A stretch of DNA of 64,000 bases from DATBQN01 sp963799925. GTDB taxonomy: Bacteria > Acidobacteriota > Thermoanaerobaculia > Multivoradales > UBA5704. The notes under the pieces are model-generated. The model worked only from the letters and a program-made list of their open reading frames with translations. It had not been told where the DNA came from and searched no databases. Location: NCBI GenBank assembly GCA_963799925.1, contig CAWCYZ010000002.1:248001-312000 (forward strand), written 5' to 3'. Made by a program: the position numbers and the translations under genes. Position 1 is the stretch's first letter. The number at the start of each line of letters is the position of its first letter. This document shows, piece after piece, positions 63,795 through 64,000 of the stretch.

Positions 63795-64000
63795 ACCTTC
63801 CGCGCCGCGCGCTCGAACACGCAAGCGGCCTGCCTTTCGGCGCCTCGCCCGCGCCACCTCGAGCCTCTACAAGCAGGCGTCCGTCACCCGGCCGGCGATG
63901 CTGCATTGACCCGGTTTGTCGACTCAGGAACAATTCAGAAACCGATATATTTGCGAGAAGGACGAAGCCACATCTGAGCTCATGTCTCATCTCCTCCTGA
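63795..64000. other. Right-edge region after alaS
   Basis: 206 bp with no supported gene. It becomes AT-richer towards the end (from about 63900). I see no clear terminator or promoter, and the next gene starts outside the window. Confidence 0.4.

Overview
The window is chromosomal DNA from a GC-rich bacterium, judged by eye at about 70% G+C, with dense genes, many 1-4 base start/stop overlaps and frequent GTG, TTG and possibly CTG starts. PilT, an NRAMP transporter, a lipoprotein-anchored peptide importer and an HrcA/CIRCE heat-shock operon suggest a diderm. The gene mix would suit Acidobacteriota, but no 16S rRNA or other decisive marker is present, so that placement is a guess. Almost everything is core metabolism and translation.

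Layout. 1-2.1 kb: end of pyrD and an MFS exporter. 2.2-4.2 kb: a YefM/YoeB toxin-antitoxin pair with a recognisable operator, then two small exported or membrane-anchored proteins. 4.2-6.0 kb: a two-gene module of an SMC/OLD-like ATPase and a DUF4276 protein with Toprim-like acidic motifs, placed directly behind the pheT coiled-coil gene. 6.0-13.0 kb (minus strand): thrS-infC-rpmI-rplT-pheS-pheT, then two valine tRNAs. 13.44-13.92 kb: a non-coding array in which GTCCT recurs every 21 bp. 14.0-22.2 kb (plus strand): a CoA-thioester catabolic cluster (three crotonases, aldehyde dehydrogenase, thiolase, C26 amidase, amidohydrolase, kynureninase-like enzyme). 22.5-25.3 kb: an HD-GYP protein and a frameshifted sigma-54 activator. 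25.3-28.2 kb (minus): rplU-rpmA-obgE-nadD-rsfS. 28.4-32.3 kb: a DUF4440 protein, a hydrolase running into a zinc-ribbon segment, HSP20 and a histidine kinase. 32.5-36.2 kb: a peptide ABC importer without ATPases. 36.3-39.6 kb: queA, larB, larE and a small membrane protein. 39.6-46.3 kb (minus): an NRAMP-UspA fusion then gcvT-gcvH-gcvP. 46.5-50.6 kb: a large M36-like metalloprotease and a DUF2520 protein. 50.7-57.4 kb: CIRCE-hrcA-grpE-dnaK-dnaJ-prmA-rsmE. 57.5-63.8 kb: ilvE, pilT, a DUF3800 insertion, recX and alaS.

The least expected things are: (1) the 21-bp-phased array beside the tRNA-Val genes, 23 positions in register over about 480 bp; (2) three copies of a roughly 100-bp palindromic intergenic element whose outer arms change together; (3) the ATPase/Toprim-like pair behind the pheST genes; (4) a hydrolase with no stop before a zinc-ribbon segment, the two separated by a 45-bp perfect palindrome. 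Two apparent single-base frameshifts (pheT and the sigma-54 activator) lie in GC or poly-G runs and may be sequence errors.
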